From Streptomyces sp. SLBN-31 (GTDB lineage: Bacteria; Actinomycetota; Actinomycetes; Streptomycetales; Streptomycetaceae), in assembly GCF_006715395.1 (NCBI RefSeq), contig NZ_VFNC01000001.1, positions 2,790,001 through 2,854,000 on the forward strand: a stretch of 64,000 nt of DNA, written 5' to 3'. Numbering within the stretch: position 1 is the stretch's first letter; the number at the start of each line of letters is the position of its first letter. This document shows, one piece after another, positions 25,375-33,294 of this stretch. The position numbers and the translations under genes were made by a program. The notes below the pieces were generated by a model, which worked only from the letters and a program-made list of their open reading frames with translations, was not told the DNA's origin and searched no databases.

Positions 25375-25938
25375 TCAGGCGGCGACGGCCTCGCCCGCGT
25401 GGCCGTGCAGGCGGGCGACGACCTCGGTCAGCTGTGCGGCGACCTCGGCGTCGTCGGCCGGGTGGGTCTCGGCGAAGCGGGTCAGCGAGCCGGGGATGGA
25501 CAGCTTGAGGTCCTCGATGACCTTGCCGCCGGCGATGCCCACGGCCTTGCGGGCCTCGTCCTGCGCCCACACGCCGCCGTACTGGCCGAACGCGGTGCCG
25601 ACCACGGCCACCGGCTTGCCACCGAAGGCGCCGGCGCCGTAGGGGCGGGACAGCCAGTCGATGGCGTTCTTCAGGACGGCCGGAATGGTGCCGTTGTACT
25701 CGGGGGAGAAGAGCAGGAACGCGTCGGAGGCCTGGGCGGCGGCGCGCAGCTCGGCCGCGGCGGCCGGGACGCTGCCCTCGACGTCGAGGTCCTCGTTGTA
25801 GAACGGGATCTCGGACAGACCCTCGAAGATCACGACCTCCGCGCCCTCGGGCGCGAACTTGACGGCCGCCTCGGCGAGCTGGCGGTTGGTCGAACCGGCG
25901 CGGAGGCTGCCGACGAGCGCGAGGATACGAACAGACAT
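25375..25938 (-). CDS. NAD(P)H-dependent FMN reductase
   Basis: A 187-residue flavodoxin-like reductase. GSLRAGSTNRQLAEAA (about residues 10-25) binds the FMN phosphate, and SPEYNGTIPAVLKNAIDWLSRPYG is the conserved flavin/dimer region. It would reduce FMN or quinones with NAD(P)H. The gene is divergent from a TetR gene and its 5' region contains the same GGACC/GGTCC operator twice, so TetR-repressed expression is likely. Confidence 0.92.
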   Translation of the reverse strand: MSVRILALVGSLRAGSTNRQLAEAAVKFAPEGAEVVIFEGLSEIPFYNEDLDVEGSVPAAAAELRAAAQASDAFLLFSPEYNGTIPAVLKNAIDWLSRPYGAGAFGGKPVAVVGTAFGQYGGVWAQDEARKAVGIAGGKVIEDLKLSIPGSLTRFAETHPADDAEVAAQLTEVVARLHGHAGEAVAA

Positions 25939-25977
25939 GCGAACTCCAAAGAAAGCTGAAACGGTGCCGTCATAATC

Positions 25978-26026
25978 CGGACCGGGGTCCGTTTGATTTC
26001 TAGCACCTTAACCGGACTGCGGTCCA
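25978..26026. promoter_or_regulatory. Twin TetR operators between FMN reductase and TetR genes
   Basis: CGGACCGGGGTCCG (25978-25991) is a perfect 14-bp palindrome apart from its central GG, and CGGACTGCGGTCCA (26013-26026) is a close copy 35 bp away. Each lies near one of the two divergent start codons. This is the classic layout for a TetR protein repressing itself and its divergent target. Confidence 0.72.
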
Positions 26027-26056
26027 GTTTTGTTCCCGATGCTTTACGCTGTCTTC

Positions 26057-26719
26057 ATGTCCGCCTCCGTGCCGCCCTTCCCGGCCTCCCAGGAGCCCGT
26101 CGGCGAGGCCGAGTTGTTGCAGCTCGGATCCGTCGGGGACGAGCCCTGCCTGCGTGCCGACGCCGCCCGCAACCGAGCCGCGCTGCTGGAGGCGGCCTCC
26201 CGGCTGATCGCCGAGCACGGCGCGGCCGGGGTCACGATGGAGGCGGTGGCCGCGGCGGCCAAGGTCGGCAAGGGGACCGTCTTCCGTCGCTTCGGCGACC
26301 GCACGGGTCTGCTGATGGCCCTGTTGGACCACTCCGCGAGGAAGTTGCAGGCCGACTTCCTCGGCGGCCCGCCGCCGCTGGGCCCCGGCGCGCCGCCCCT
26401 GGAGCGGTTGCGGGCGTTCGGTGTGGCGCTGCTGTACCGCTCGGCCGAGCAGCTCGATCTCCAGCTGGCCGCGCAGCCCGAGCCGGCCCGCCGGTTCGCT
26501 CACCCCTCGATCCGGGCGCTCACGACGCACGTGATGGTCCTGTTGCGGCAGATCGTGCCGGACGCCGACTGCGAACTGCTCGCCCAGGCGCTGCTGGGGT
26601 ACCTCGACCCCGCGCTGATCCACCACCTGACCAGCCAGCGCGGGATTCCCCTGGAGCGGCTGGAGCGAGGCTGGGTGGACCTCGTCGCCCGCGTGACGGG
26701 AACAGAGCCGCCCTGCTGA
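26057..26719 (+). CDS. TetR-family repressor
   Basis: A 220-residue TetR protein. The N-terminal helix-turn-helix is ALLEAASRLIAEHGAAGVTMEAVAAAAKVGKGTVFRRFGDRTGLLMALLD (about residues 41-90), followed by an all-helical ligand domain. The ATG at 26057 is used; the ATG at 26039 is an alternative, and neither has a clear Shine-Dalgarno sequence. Together with the twin operators it probably represses the divergent FMN reductase. Its stop codon falls inside the first unit of an 81-bp tandem repeat. Confidence 0.9.
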   Translation: MSASVPPFPASQEPVGEAELLQLGSVGDEPCLRADAARNRAALLEAASRLIAEHGAAGVTMEAVAAAAKVGKGTVFRRFGDRTGLLMALLDHSARKLQADFLGGPPPLGPGAPPLERLRAFGVALLYRSAEQLDLQLAAQPEPARRFAHPSIRALTTHVMVLLRQIVPDADCELLAQALLGYLDPALIHHLTSQRGIPLERLERGWVDLVARVTGTEPPC

Positions 26720-26958
26720 GCCCGCTCGGTCGTGGGCGGCTGCCGAAGCTGTTGTGCTTAACCGGCTCAGCCTTGGGCGCCTGTCGAGCCGCCTGGCTGA
26801 GCGTGCTGCGTCGTCGGCGGCTGCCGCAGCTGCCGTGTTGAGCCGGCTCAGCTGCGGGCGCCTGTCGAGCCGCCTGGCTGAGCCCGCTCGGTCGTGGGCG
26901 GCTGCCGAAGCTGTCGTGTTGAGCCGGCTCAGCCTTGGGCGCCTGTCGAGCCGCCTGG
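26716..26958. repeat. Three 81-bp tandem repeats
   Basis: Exact 81-bp periodicity: units begin at 26716, 26797 and 26878, all starting CTGAGC and ending GAGCCGCCTGG. Units 1 and 3 are nearly identical and unit 2 is more diverged. Each contains GAGCCGGCTC or a one-base variant, a 10-bp palindrome. A degenerate continuation reaches about 27048, where the convergent monooxygenase gene ends. As 81 is a multiple of three, the plus strand reads as 27-residue repeats (26754-26978), but there is no ribosome-binding site and I do not call it a gene. Confidence 0.88.
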
Positions 26959-27048
26959 CTGGATCCGCTCAGGCGTGAGCCGGGACTGAGCCGCCCCGCT
27001 GGGCCTGATCAGTCGTGGGCCGGTGCCGAGCCGCCCGGTGCGGTCCGC

Positions 27049-28182
27049 TCAGCCGTGGGCGGTGAACAGGTCGGCCAGCCGCTGCGGGGCGTCGGCCCGG
27101 AAGAGCGAGTCGCCTTGCCGCGCCGACTCGGCCGCGGACCGCTCGCTGCGTGGGAACAGCTTCTCCTCGTAGGCGGCCAGCGCGGCCTCGGTGTCGCCCG
27201 GGTGGGCGGCGAGGGCCAGTCCGAGTTCGGCGCCGTCGAGCAGCGCGAGGTTGGCACCCTCGCCGGCGAACGGGGACATCAGGTGCGCGGCGTCGCCCAG
27301 CAGGGTCACGCCCGGGACACGCTGCCAGCGGTGTCCGACCGGCAGCGCGTGGATGCGCCGCGGGACGAGGGCGCCGTCCGCGTCGGCGATCAGAGACCGC
27401 AGGCTCTTGTCCCAGTCGGCGAAGTGCTCAAGAACCCTGGCCTTGGCCGCCTCGGTGTCGGTGAAGTCGACACCGTCGAGCCACTCCTCGGCGCTCACCA
27501 GCGCGGCGTAGACGTGCAGGCTGCCGTCGGTCTCCCGGTGCGCGAGGAAGCCGCGGCCCTCCCCGAGGGCGAACAGCATGCCGTCGCCGACCACCTCGGC
27601 GCTGACCGGGTGACGCAGATCCGCGTCGTGCAGGTCCACCTCGACGAACGACACACCGGTGTAGGCGGGCCGGGCGTCGGAGACGAGCGGGCGCACGCGT
27701 GACCAGGCGCCGTCGGCGCCGACCAGCAGGTCCGTGGTGAAGACCGTGCCGTCGGCGAGCGCCACCTCGTGCCGGCCGTCGCCGAGGGGCCGCGCTCCGG
27801 TGACCTTGGCGCCCCAGCGGACGGTGCCCTCGGGCAGTGAGCCGAGCAGCAGGTCGCGCAGGTCGCCGCGGTCGATCTCGGGACGGCCCCCGGCGTCGTC
27901 GTCCGGCTGGTCCAGGACGACCGTCGCGTCCTTGTCGAGGACCCGTACGGCCTGCCCGCCCTGATGGACGAGGGCCAGGAACTCCTCGTACAGCCGCGCG
28001 GCGCGCAGCGCCCCCTGTCCCGAGTCGTCGTGGATGTCGAGCATGCCGCCCTGGACGCGCGCCGTGGGGGAGGCGTCCAGGTCGTAGAGGGCGGCCTCGA
28101 TGCCGTGCACGTGCAGCACGCGGGCGAGGGCGAGGCCGCCGAGTCCGGCGCCGACGACGGCGATGGGGTGGTGTGTGGTCAT
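27049..28182 (-). CDS. TetX-like FAD-dependent monooxygenase
   Basis: A 377-residue class A flavin hydroxylase. The FAD-binding GAGLGG is at 11-16, the DG motif is VGADGAWSRVR, and the GD motif is LLGDAAHLMSPFAGEGANLALLDGAEL. Beyond these general motifs, ARVQGGMLDIHDDSGQGALRAA, PEIDRGDLRDLLLGSLPEGTVRW and FADWDKSLRSLI follow the tetracycline monooxygenase TetX closely. TetX hydroxylates and inactivates tetracyclines; here that activity is possible but unproven, and a native polyketide or aromatic is equally plausible. A TetR gene lies 37 bp downstream-to-upstream in the same direction, making regulation by a drug-like ligand likely. Confidence 0.85.
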   Translation of the reverse strand: MTTHHPIAVVGAGLGGLALARVLHVHGIEAALYDLDASPTARVQGGMLDIHDDSGQGALRAARLYEEFLALVHQGGQAVRVLDKDATVVLDQPDDDAGGRPEIDRGDLRDLLLGSLPEGTVRWGAKVTGARPLGDGRHEVALADGTVFTTDLLVGADGAWSRVRPLVSDARPAYTGVSFVEVDLHDADLRHPVSAEVVGDGMLFALGEGRGFLAHRETDGSLHVYAALVSAEEWLDGVDFTDTEAAKARVLEHFADWDKSLRSLIADADGALVPRRIHALPVGHRWQRVPGVTLLGDAAHLMSPFAGEGANLALLDGAELGLALAAHPGDTEAALAAYEEKLFPRSERSAAESARQGDSLFRADAPQRLADLFTAHG

Positions 28183-28219
28183 GGCCTACTCCTTGGGACG
28201 GTTCGGTGCGGCAGGAAGG

Positions 28220-28891
28220 TCATTCGGGTACGGCGGTGCGCTCGATGCCGGCGATGAGCGTCCGCCGCCCCCAGGCCAGGCGTGTCTCGGGCGTCCCGGA
28301 CAGGAGCGCGTCGCCCAGGGCGGAGATGCGCGGATGCGTACGTTCCGGGACGTCGCGCAGGGCCCCGCGCAGGGCGTCCCAGTCCTCCTCGGAGGCCGTC
28401 TCGGCGTGCTCGGCGGCGGACGCCGTCGCGTGCTGCAGCAGCAGGTCCACACCCCACGCGGCCTGCGCGGGCGGGACACCGCCCTCGTCCAGCAGGGCCA
28501 GCAGCGTCTCGATGAGGTTCAGGTAGTGCGGGCCGCTCGGGCGGGCGCTCAGCGCGGAACGGGCCAGGCTCGGGTGCGCGAAGAGCATCTCGGTGTACGA
28601 GTCCAGCACCCGCTCCAGACGCTCCCGCCAGTCACCCGCGGCCGGCGCCCGCCCGACGGTGCCGAGCAGTTCGTCCAGGACGGCCGCGTGCAGCTCGGCG
28701 GTGTTGCGGACGTAGACGTACAGCGAGGCGGGGCCGGTGTCGAGCTCCTGCGCCAGGCGCCGCATGGTCACCTTCTGCAACCCCTCGGCCCGCAGGATCG
28801 CGACGGCGGCGGCCACGATGCCCTCCCTGCTCAGAGCGGGCTTGGCCGGGCGCTCCCGGCGGCTGCGCGGGGTGTCGGATCGATCTGTCAT
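28220..28891 (-). CDS. TetR-family repressor with TetR_C-type ligand domain
   Basis: A 223-residue protein. The helix-turn-helix region GIVAAAVAILRAEGLQKVTMRRLAQELDTGPASLYVYVRNTAELHAAVLDELLG is of the true tetracycline-repressor subgroup (VTMRRLA...ASLYVYV). The C-terminal part is a TetR_C_1-type ligand domain. It precedes the TetX-like monooxygenase gene by 37 bp in one operon. Three regularly spaced palindromes lie directly before its ATG (28891), so it is almost surely autoregulated and would derepress the monooxygenase when its ligand binds. Confidence 0.9.
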   Translation of the reverse strand: MTDRSDTPRSRRERPAKPALSREGIVAAAVAILRAEGLQKVTMRRLAQELDTGPASLYVYVRNTAELHAAVLDELLGTVGRAPAAGDWRERLERVLDSYTEMLFAHPSLARSALSARPSGPHYLNLIETLLALLDEGGVPPAQAAWGVDLLLQHATASAAEHAETASEEDWDALRGALRDVPERTHPRISALGDALLSGTPETRLAWGRRTLIAGIERTAVPE

Positions 28892-28902
28892 GGCTCCAAG
28901 GT

Positions 28903-28945
28903 AACGAACATGTTCGTTGCGAACAAGTTCGTGACGAACATGTTC
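28903..28945. promoter_or_regulatory. Triple GAAC-AW-GTTC operator array
   Basis: Three palindromes are centred at 28910.5, 28925.5 and 28940.5, exactly 15 bp apart. The first, AACGAACATGTTCGTT (28903-28918), is a perfect 16-bp palindrome; the second is CGAACAAGTTCG (28920-28931) and the third GAACATGTTC (28936-28945). They start 12 bp before the TetR start codon. The regular spacing suggests cooperative binding by the TetR protein. Confidence 0.8.
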
Positions 28946-29064
28946 CCAAAGTGACCGGACAACGCGCTCCGACGACCTGGCCCGAACTCGCTCTCTACCG
29001 ACTTGATTGCGAAGTTCCCGCACCCGGATCACGGGCGTCGGGTTCTGCGAAGATGCGGTACGTC

Positions 29065-30099
29065 ATGGTGCAGATACCGAAAACGCCCGCGCCCTCGTCC
29101 CCGGCACCACGGCCCGTGCCGACGAGCGCCGATGTGGCCCGCCTGGCCGGAGTCTCGCGCGCGACCGTTTCCTACGTCCTCAACAACACCAGCTCCGTCC
29201 GCATCAGCGAGCCCACGCGCCGCCGCGTCCACGAGGCCGCCAAGGAACTCGGATACGTCCCCCACGCCGCCGCCCGCAGTCTGCGCGCCGGGCACAGCCG
29301 CATCGTTCTGATGCCCGCGCCCGACGTCCCGGTCGGCCCGCTCTACAGCCAGTTCATCAGCGAGCTGCAGTGGGCGCTCGGCCGCCTGGACTACACGGTC
29401 GTGCAGTTCGGTTCCGTCGGTCTGTACGGCGACGAGGCCGTCCGCGCCTGGGCCGAACTGCGGCCCGTGGCCGTGCTGGTGCCCGGCCGGGGTCTCGGTC
29501 CGCAGGGCGTGAAGGTACTCAAGGGCTCCGGCGCCCGGGCCGTGGTCACCCTCGGCCCCGAGCCCGTCGACGGCGCCCACGCCCTGCTGATGGACCACGA
29601 GGCCGTCGGACACTGCGCGGGCAGCCACCTCCATGACCGCGGCCGGCGCCGCATCGGGGTGATCGTGCCCCGGGAACACGGGCTGGAGTCCTTCTCCGTG
29701 CCCCGCCTCAAGGGCGTGCGCGACGCCCTGCACGGCACCACCGCGACCCTCACCGAGCTGCCCCTCGCCTACGAGGAGGACTCGGCCGCGCGCCTCGCCG
29801 CACGCTGGCGCGATCTCGACCTGGACGCCGTGTTCGCGTACAACGACGAGTACGCGATGCTGCTGATGCGCGCCCTGCAGGACGAGGGCGTGCGCATTCC
29901 GGAGGAGGTGGCCGTCATCGGTGCCGACGACCTCATGCTCGGCCGGCTGCTCAGGCCGCGGCTGAGCACGGTCCACATCGAGCTGCCGTCCGGCCGCGAC
30001 CTCGCCGAACTGGTCGACCGCGCGGTCCGCGACCCGGCGGCCGCGCCCGAGACGCACAAGGTGCTGGGCGCCACGGTGGTCCGCCGCGACTCCAGCTGA
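29065..30099 (+). CDS. LacI-family regulator of the aromatic operon
   Basis: A 344-residue LacI protein. The DNA-binding domain is TSADVARLAGVSRATVSYVLNNTSSVRISEPTRRRVHEAAKELGYVPHAAARSLRAG (about residues 16-72), with a periplasmic-binding-like effector domain ending VAVIGADDLMLGRLLRPRLSTVHIE. I use the ATG at 29065 (MVQIPK); an ATG four codons upstream is possible. The pobA-like gene starts 17 bp after its stop, so regulator and enzymes appear cotranscribed. LacI control of 4-hydroxybenzoate metabolism is unusual, since characterised pobA regulators are IclR- or AraC-type. Confidence 0.88.
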   Translation: MVQIPKTPAPSSPAPRPVPTSADVARLAGVSRATVSYVLNNTSSVRISEPTRRRVHEAAKELGYVPHAAARSLRAGHSRIVLMPAPDVPVGPLYSQFISELQWALGRLDYTVVQFGSVGLYGDEAVRAWAELRPVAVLVPGRGLGPQGVKVLKGSGARAVVTLGPEPVDGAHALLMDHEAVGHCAGSHLHDRGRRRIGVIVPREHGLESFSVPRLKGVRDALHGTTATLTELPLAYEEDSAARLAARWRDLDLDAVFAYNDEYAMLLMRALQDEGVRIPEEVAVIGADDLMLGRLLRPRLSTVHIELPSGRDLAELVDRAVRDPAAAPETHKVLGATVVRRDSS

Positions 30100-30116
30100 C
30101 ACCACGGGAGGCGCGC

Positions 30117-31295
30117 ATGCGCACGACGGTCGGCATCATCGGCGCGGGCCCAGCCGGACTGCTCCTCGCCCGGCTGCTGCACCGCACCGGCATCGACTGC
30201 GTCGTCCTGGAGGCCAGGACGCGGGAGTACGTCGAGCACCGCCAGCGCGCCGGAATGCTGGAGCAGGGCACGGTCGACGCCCTGCGCGAGGCGGGGGCGG
30301 CCGACCGCCTGAACGCCGAGGGGCTGGTCCACCAGGGCATCGAGCTGCGCTTCGACCGCGAACGCCACCACATCGACTTCCCCACGCTCACCGGCGGCCG
30401 CACCGTCACCATCTACGCCCAGACCGAGATCGTGAAGGACCTCGTCGCCCTCCAACTGGCCGAAGGGCCGCCGCTGCTGTTCGAGGCGGAGGCGCTCGCC
30501 ATCGAGAAACCGGACAGCGACACGCCCGTCGTACGGTTCGTGCACGAGGGCCGGGAGCAGACGCTCACCTGCGACTGGGTGGCCGGCTGCGACGGCTTCC
30601 ACGGCATCTCCCGCGCCGCGTTCCCGGCCGCCGCGGGCCGGGCGTACGCGCACGACTACCCGTACTCCTGGCTCGGGATCCTCGCCGACGTGGCCCCGTC
30701 CTGCGAGGAGCTCGTGTACGCGCGCGGGGAGAACGGCTTCGCCCTGCACAGCATGCGCTCGACGCAGGTCTCCCGGCTCTATCTCCAGGTCCCCAACGAC
30801 ACCGACCCCGGCGGCTGGCCGGACGACCGCATCTGGGACGAACTCGCCGCCCGCTTCGCCGTCGACGCCGACTGGACCCTGCGCCGCGGTCCCGTCACCG
30901 CCAAGTCGGTGACGCCGATGCGCAGCTACGTCCACGAGCCGATGCGCCACGGCCGCCTGCTGCTGGCCGGCGACGCCGCCCACATCGTCCCGCCCACCGG
31001 CGCCAAGGGCCTCAACCTGGCCGTCTCCGACGTCCGGGTCCTCGCCCGCGCCCTCGCCGAACTGCACCGCAGCGGCTCCGAGCAGCTCCTCGACCGCTAT
31101 TCGCAGATGTGCCTGACCCGCGTGTGGCAGGCCACGCGATTCTCGTACGAGATGACTAAGATGTTGCATGCTCAACCAGATGGGGACGCGTTCGAGACCC
31201 GACTGCAGCTCGCACGGTTGCGCCGGATCACCGCTTCCCGCCACGCGGCGGCCGAACTGGCCGCGAACTACACGGGACTTCCGCTCATGATCTGA
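30117..31295 (+). CDS. pobA: 4-hydroxybenzoate 3-monooxygenase
   Basis: A 392-residue group A flavoprotein hydroxylase converting 4-hydroxybenzoate to protocatechuate with NAD(P)H and oxygen. FAD-binding GAGPAG is at 9-14. RAGMLEQGTVDALREAGAADRL is strongly characteristic of PobA, and the GD motif is LLLAGDAAHIVPPTGAKGLNLAVSDV. The length equals that of characterised PobA enzymes (about 390-394). It lies between a LacI regulator and an aryl-aldehyde dehydrogenase gene, consistent with 4-hydroxybenzaldehyde to 4-hydroxybenzoate to protocatechuate. Ring-cleavage genes are not in this window. Confidence 0.93.
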   Translation: MRTTVGIIGAGPAGLLLARLLHRTGIDCVVLEARTREYVEHRQRAGMLEQGTVDALREAGAADRLNAEGLVHQGIELRFDRERHHIDFPTLTGGRTVTIYAQTEIVKDLVALQLAEGPPLLFEAEALAIEKPDSDTPVVRFVHEGREQTLTCDWVAGCDGFHGISRAAFPAAAGRAYAHDYPYSWLGILADVAPSCEELVYARGENGFALHSMRSTQVSRLYLQVPNDTDPGGWPDDRIWDELAARFAVDADWTLRRGPVTAKSVTPMRSYVHEPMRHGRLLLAGDAAHIVPPTGAKGLNLAVSDVRVLARALAELHRSGSEQLLDRYSQMCLTRVWQATRFSYEMTKMLHAQPDGDAFETRLQLARLRRITASRHAAAELAANYTGLPLMI

Positions 31296-31323
31296 GCCCC
31301 CGGTGACGAAACGGAGAGCCGTC

Positions 31324-32760
31324 ATGCCGCTGCTCGACCCGAAAACCTGGCAAGCCCGCCCGCTGTCGGGACCGGAGTACGCCGTCACGGAGCCCGCCAC
31401 CGGGGACACGCTGGCCACGGTCACCCTCGCCGCCGCCGAGGACGTCGGCACCGCCGCCGAGGCCGCCCGCGTCGCCCAGGCCGAGTGGGCCCGCGTCCCG
31501 CACTTCGTCCGCGCGGGCGTCCTGCGCAAGGCCGGCGACCTGTTCGCGGCGCACGCCGACGAACTGCGCGAGTGGCTCGTCCGCGAGTCCGGCTCGATCG
31601 CCGGCAAGGCCGACTTCGAGCTGCACGTCGCCGCCCAGGAGTGCTACGAGGCCGCCGCACTCGCCTCCCGCCCGGCCGGACAGATCCTGCCCAGCGAGGC
31701 ACCACGCCTGTCGTACACCCGCCGCGTCCCGGTGGGCGTCGTCGGCGTGATCTCCCCGTTCAACGCGCCGCTGATCCTGTCCATCCGCTCGGTCGCCCCC
31801 GCCCTGGCGCTCGGCAACGCGGTCCTGCTCAAGCCGGACCCGCGGACCGCCGTGTGCGGCGGGCTGTCCCTGGCCGCGGTCTTCGCCGAGGCGGGCCTGC
31901 CCGAGGGACTGCTGCACGTGCTGCCCGGCGGCCCCGACGTCGGCCAGGCACTCGTCGCCGACCCCCAAGTGCCGGTCATCTCGTTCACCGGCTCCACCGC
32001 CGCGGGCCGCGCCGTCGGTGAGGCCGCCGGACGCCACCTCAAGCGGGTCCACCTGGAACTGGGCGGCAACTCCGCCCTGGTCGTCCTGGAGGACGCCGAC
32101 ATCGACGCGGTGATCTCCACGGCCGCCTGGGGCTCGTTCTTCCACCAGGGCCAGATCTGCATGACGACCGGCCGGCACCTCGTGCACCGGTCGCTGTACG
32201 AGGACTACGTCGAGCGCCTCGCCGCCAAGGCCGACTCCCTCGCCGTCGGCGACCCCCATCGCGAACAGGTCCACCTCGGCCCGATCATCGACGACCACCA
32301 GCTCACGAAGATCCACGGCCTGGTCGAGGCCAGCACCTCGCACGGCGCCAAGCTGGCCGCGGGCGGCACCCACGAGCGGCTGTTCTACCGGCCGACGGTC
32401 CTCGCGGGCGTCGACGACCACACCCCCGCGTACGCCGAGGAGGTCTTCGGCCCGGTCGCGCCCGTACGGTCCTTCGCCACCGCCGACGAGGCGGCGGCGC
32501 TGGCCGCGGCGGGCGAGTACGGCCTGTCCCTGGGCATCGTCACCCGCGACACCGGCCGTGGCCTGGACCTCGCCGAGCGGATCCCGACCGGCATCGTCCA
32601 CATCAACGACCAGACGGTCAACGACGAGGCCGTGGCACCCTTCGGCGGCGTCGCCGCCTCCGGAACCGGCGCCCGCTTCGGCGGCGAGGCCAACCTGGAG
32701 GCCTTCACCGACATCCGCTGGACGACGGTACGCGGAGACGTCGCGCCGTACCCGTTCTAG
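31324..32760 (+). CDS. Aryl (benzaldehyde-type) aldehyde dehydrogenase
   Basis: A 478-residue NAD(P)-dependent aldehyde dehydrogenase. Catalytic Glu245 is in LELGGNS and Cys279 in QGQICMTTGR. The variant FHQGQICM and the N-terminal layout resemble benzaldehyde and vanillin dehydrogenases rather than betaine or methylmalonate enzymes. The ATG at 31324 follows GGAGAGCC; the earlier in-frame GTG lacks support. It starts 28 bp after pobA and probably supplies 4-hydroxybenzoate, or related acids, from aromatic aldehydes. Confidence 0.88.
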   Translation: MPLLDPKTWQARPLSGPEYAVTEPATGDTLATVTLAAAEDVGTAAEAARVAQAEWARVPHFVRAGVLRKAGDLFAAHADELREWLVRESGSIAGKADFELHVAAQECYEAAALASRPAGQILPSEAPRLSYTRRVPVGVVGVISPFNAPLILSIRSVAPALALGNAVLLKPDPRTAVCGGLSLAAVFAEAGLPEGLLHVLPGGPDVGQALVADPQVPVISFTGSTAAGRAVGEAAGRHLKRVHLELGGNSALVVLEDADIDAVISTAAWGSFFHQGQICMTTGRHLVHRSLYEDYVERLAAKADSLAVGDPHREQVHLGPIIDDHQLTKIHGLVEASTSHGAKLAAGGTHERLFYRPTVLAGVDDHTPAYAEEVFGPVAPVRSFATADEAAALAAAGEYGLSLGIVTRDTGRGLDLAERIPTGIVHINDQTVNDEAVAPFGGVAASGTGARFGGEANLEAFTDIRWTTVRGDVAPYPF

Positions 32761-32784
32761 CCGTTCCCCGTCCGCAGGCGGTCG

Positions 32785-33171
<387 letters not shown>

Positions 33172-33294
33172 GACCTGAATCCCTCTTCCTGCTGTCGGGG
33201 CGAAGCCACCGGCACAAACGCGGCCGTGCGGTCACCTATTCCGCCAGCCCCTACCCGTGTGGTCTCAACGCACACCACCCACCAGACTGACCCC

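Noticed and set aside
26754..26978. 75-residue frame made of 27-residue repeats
   Set aside because: No Shine-Dalgarno sequence and no start conserved between units; listed only as a repeat and a possible extension frame.
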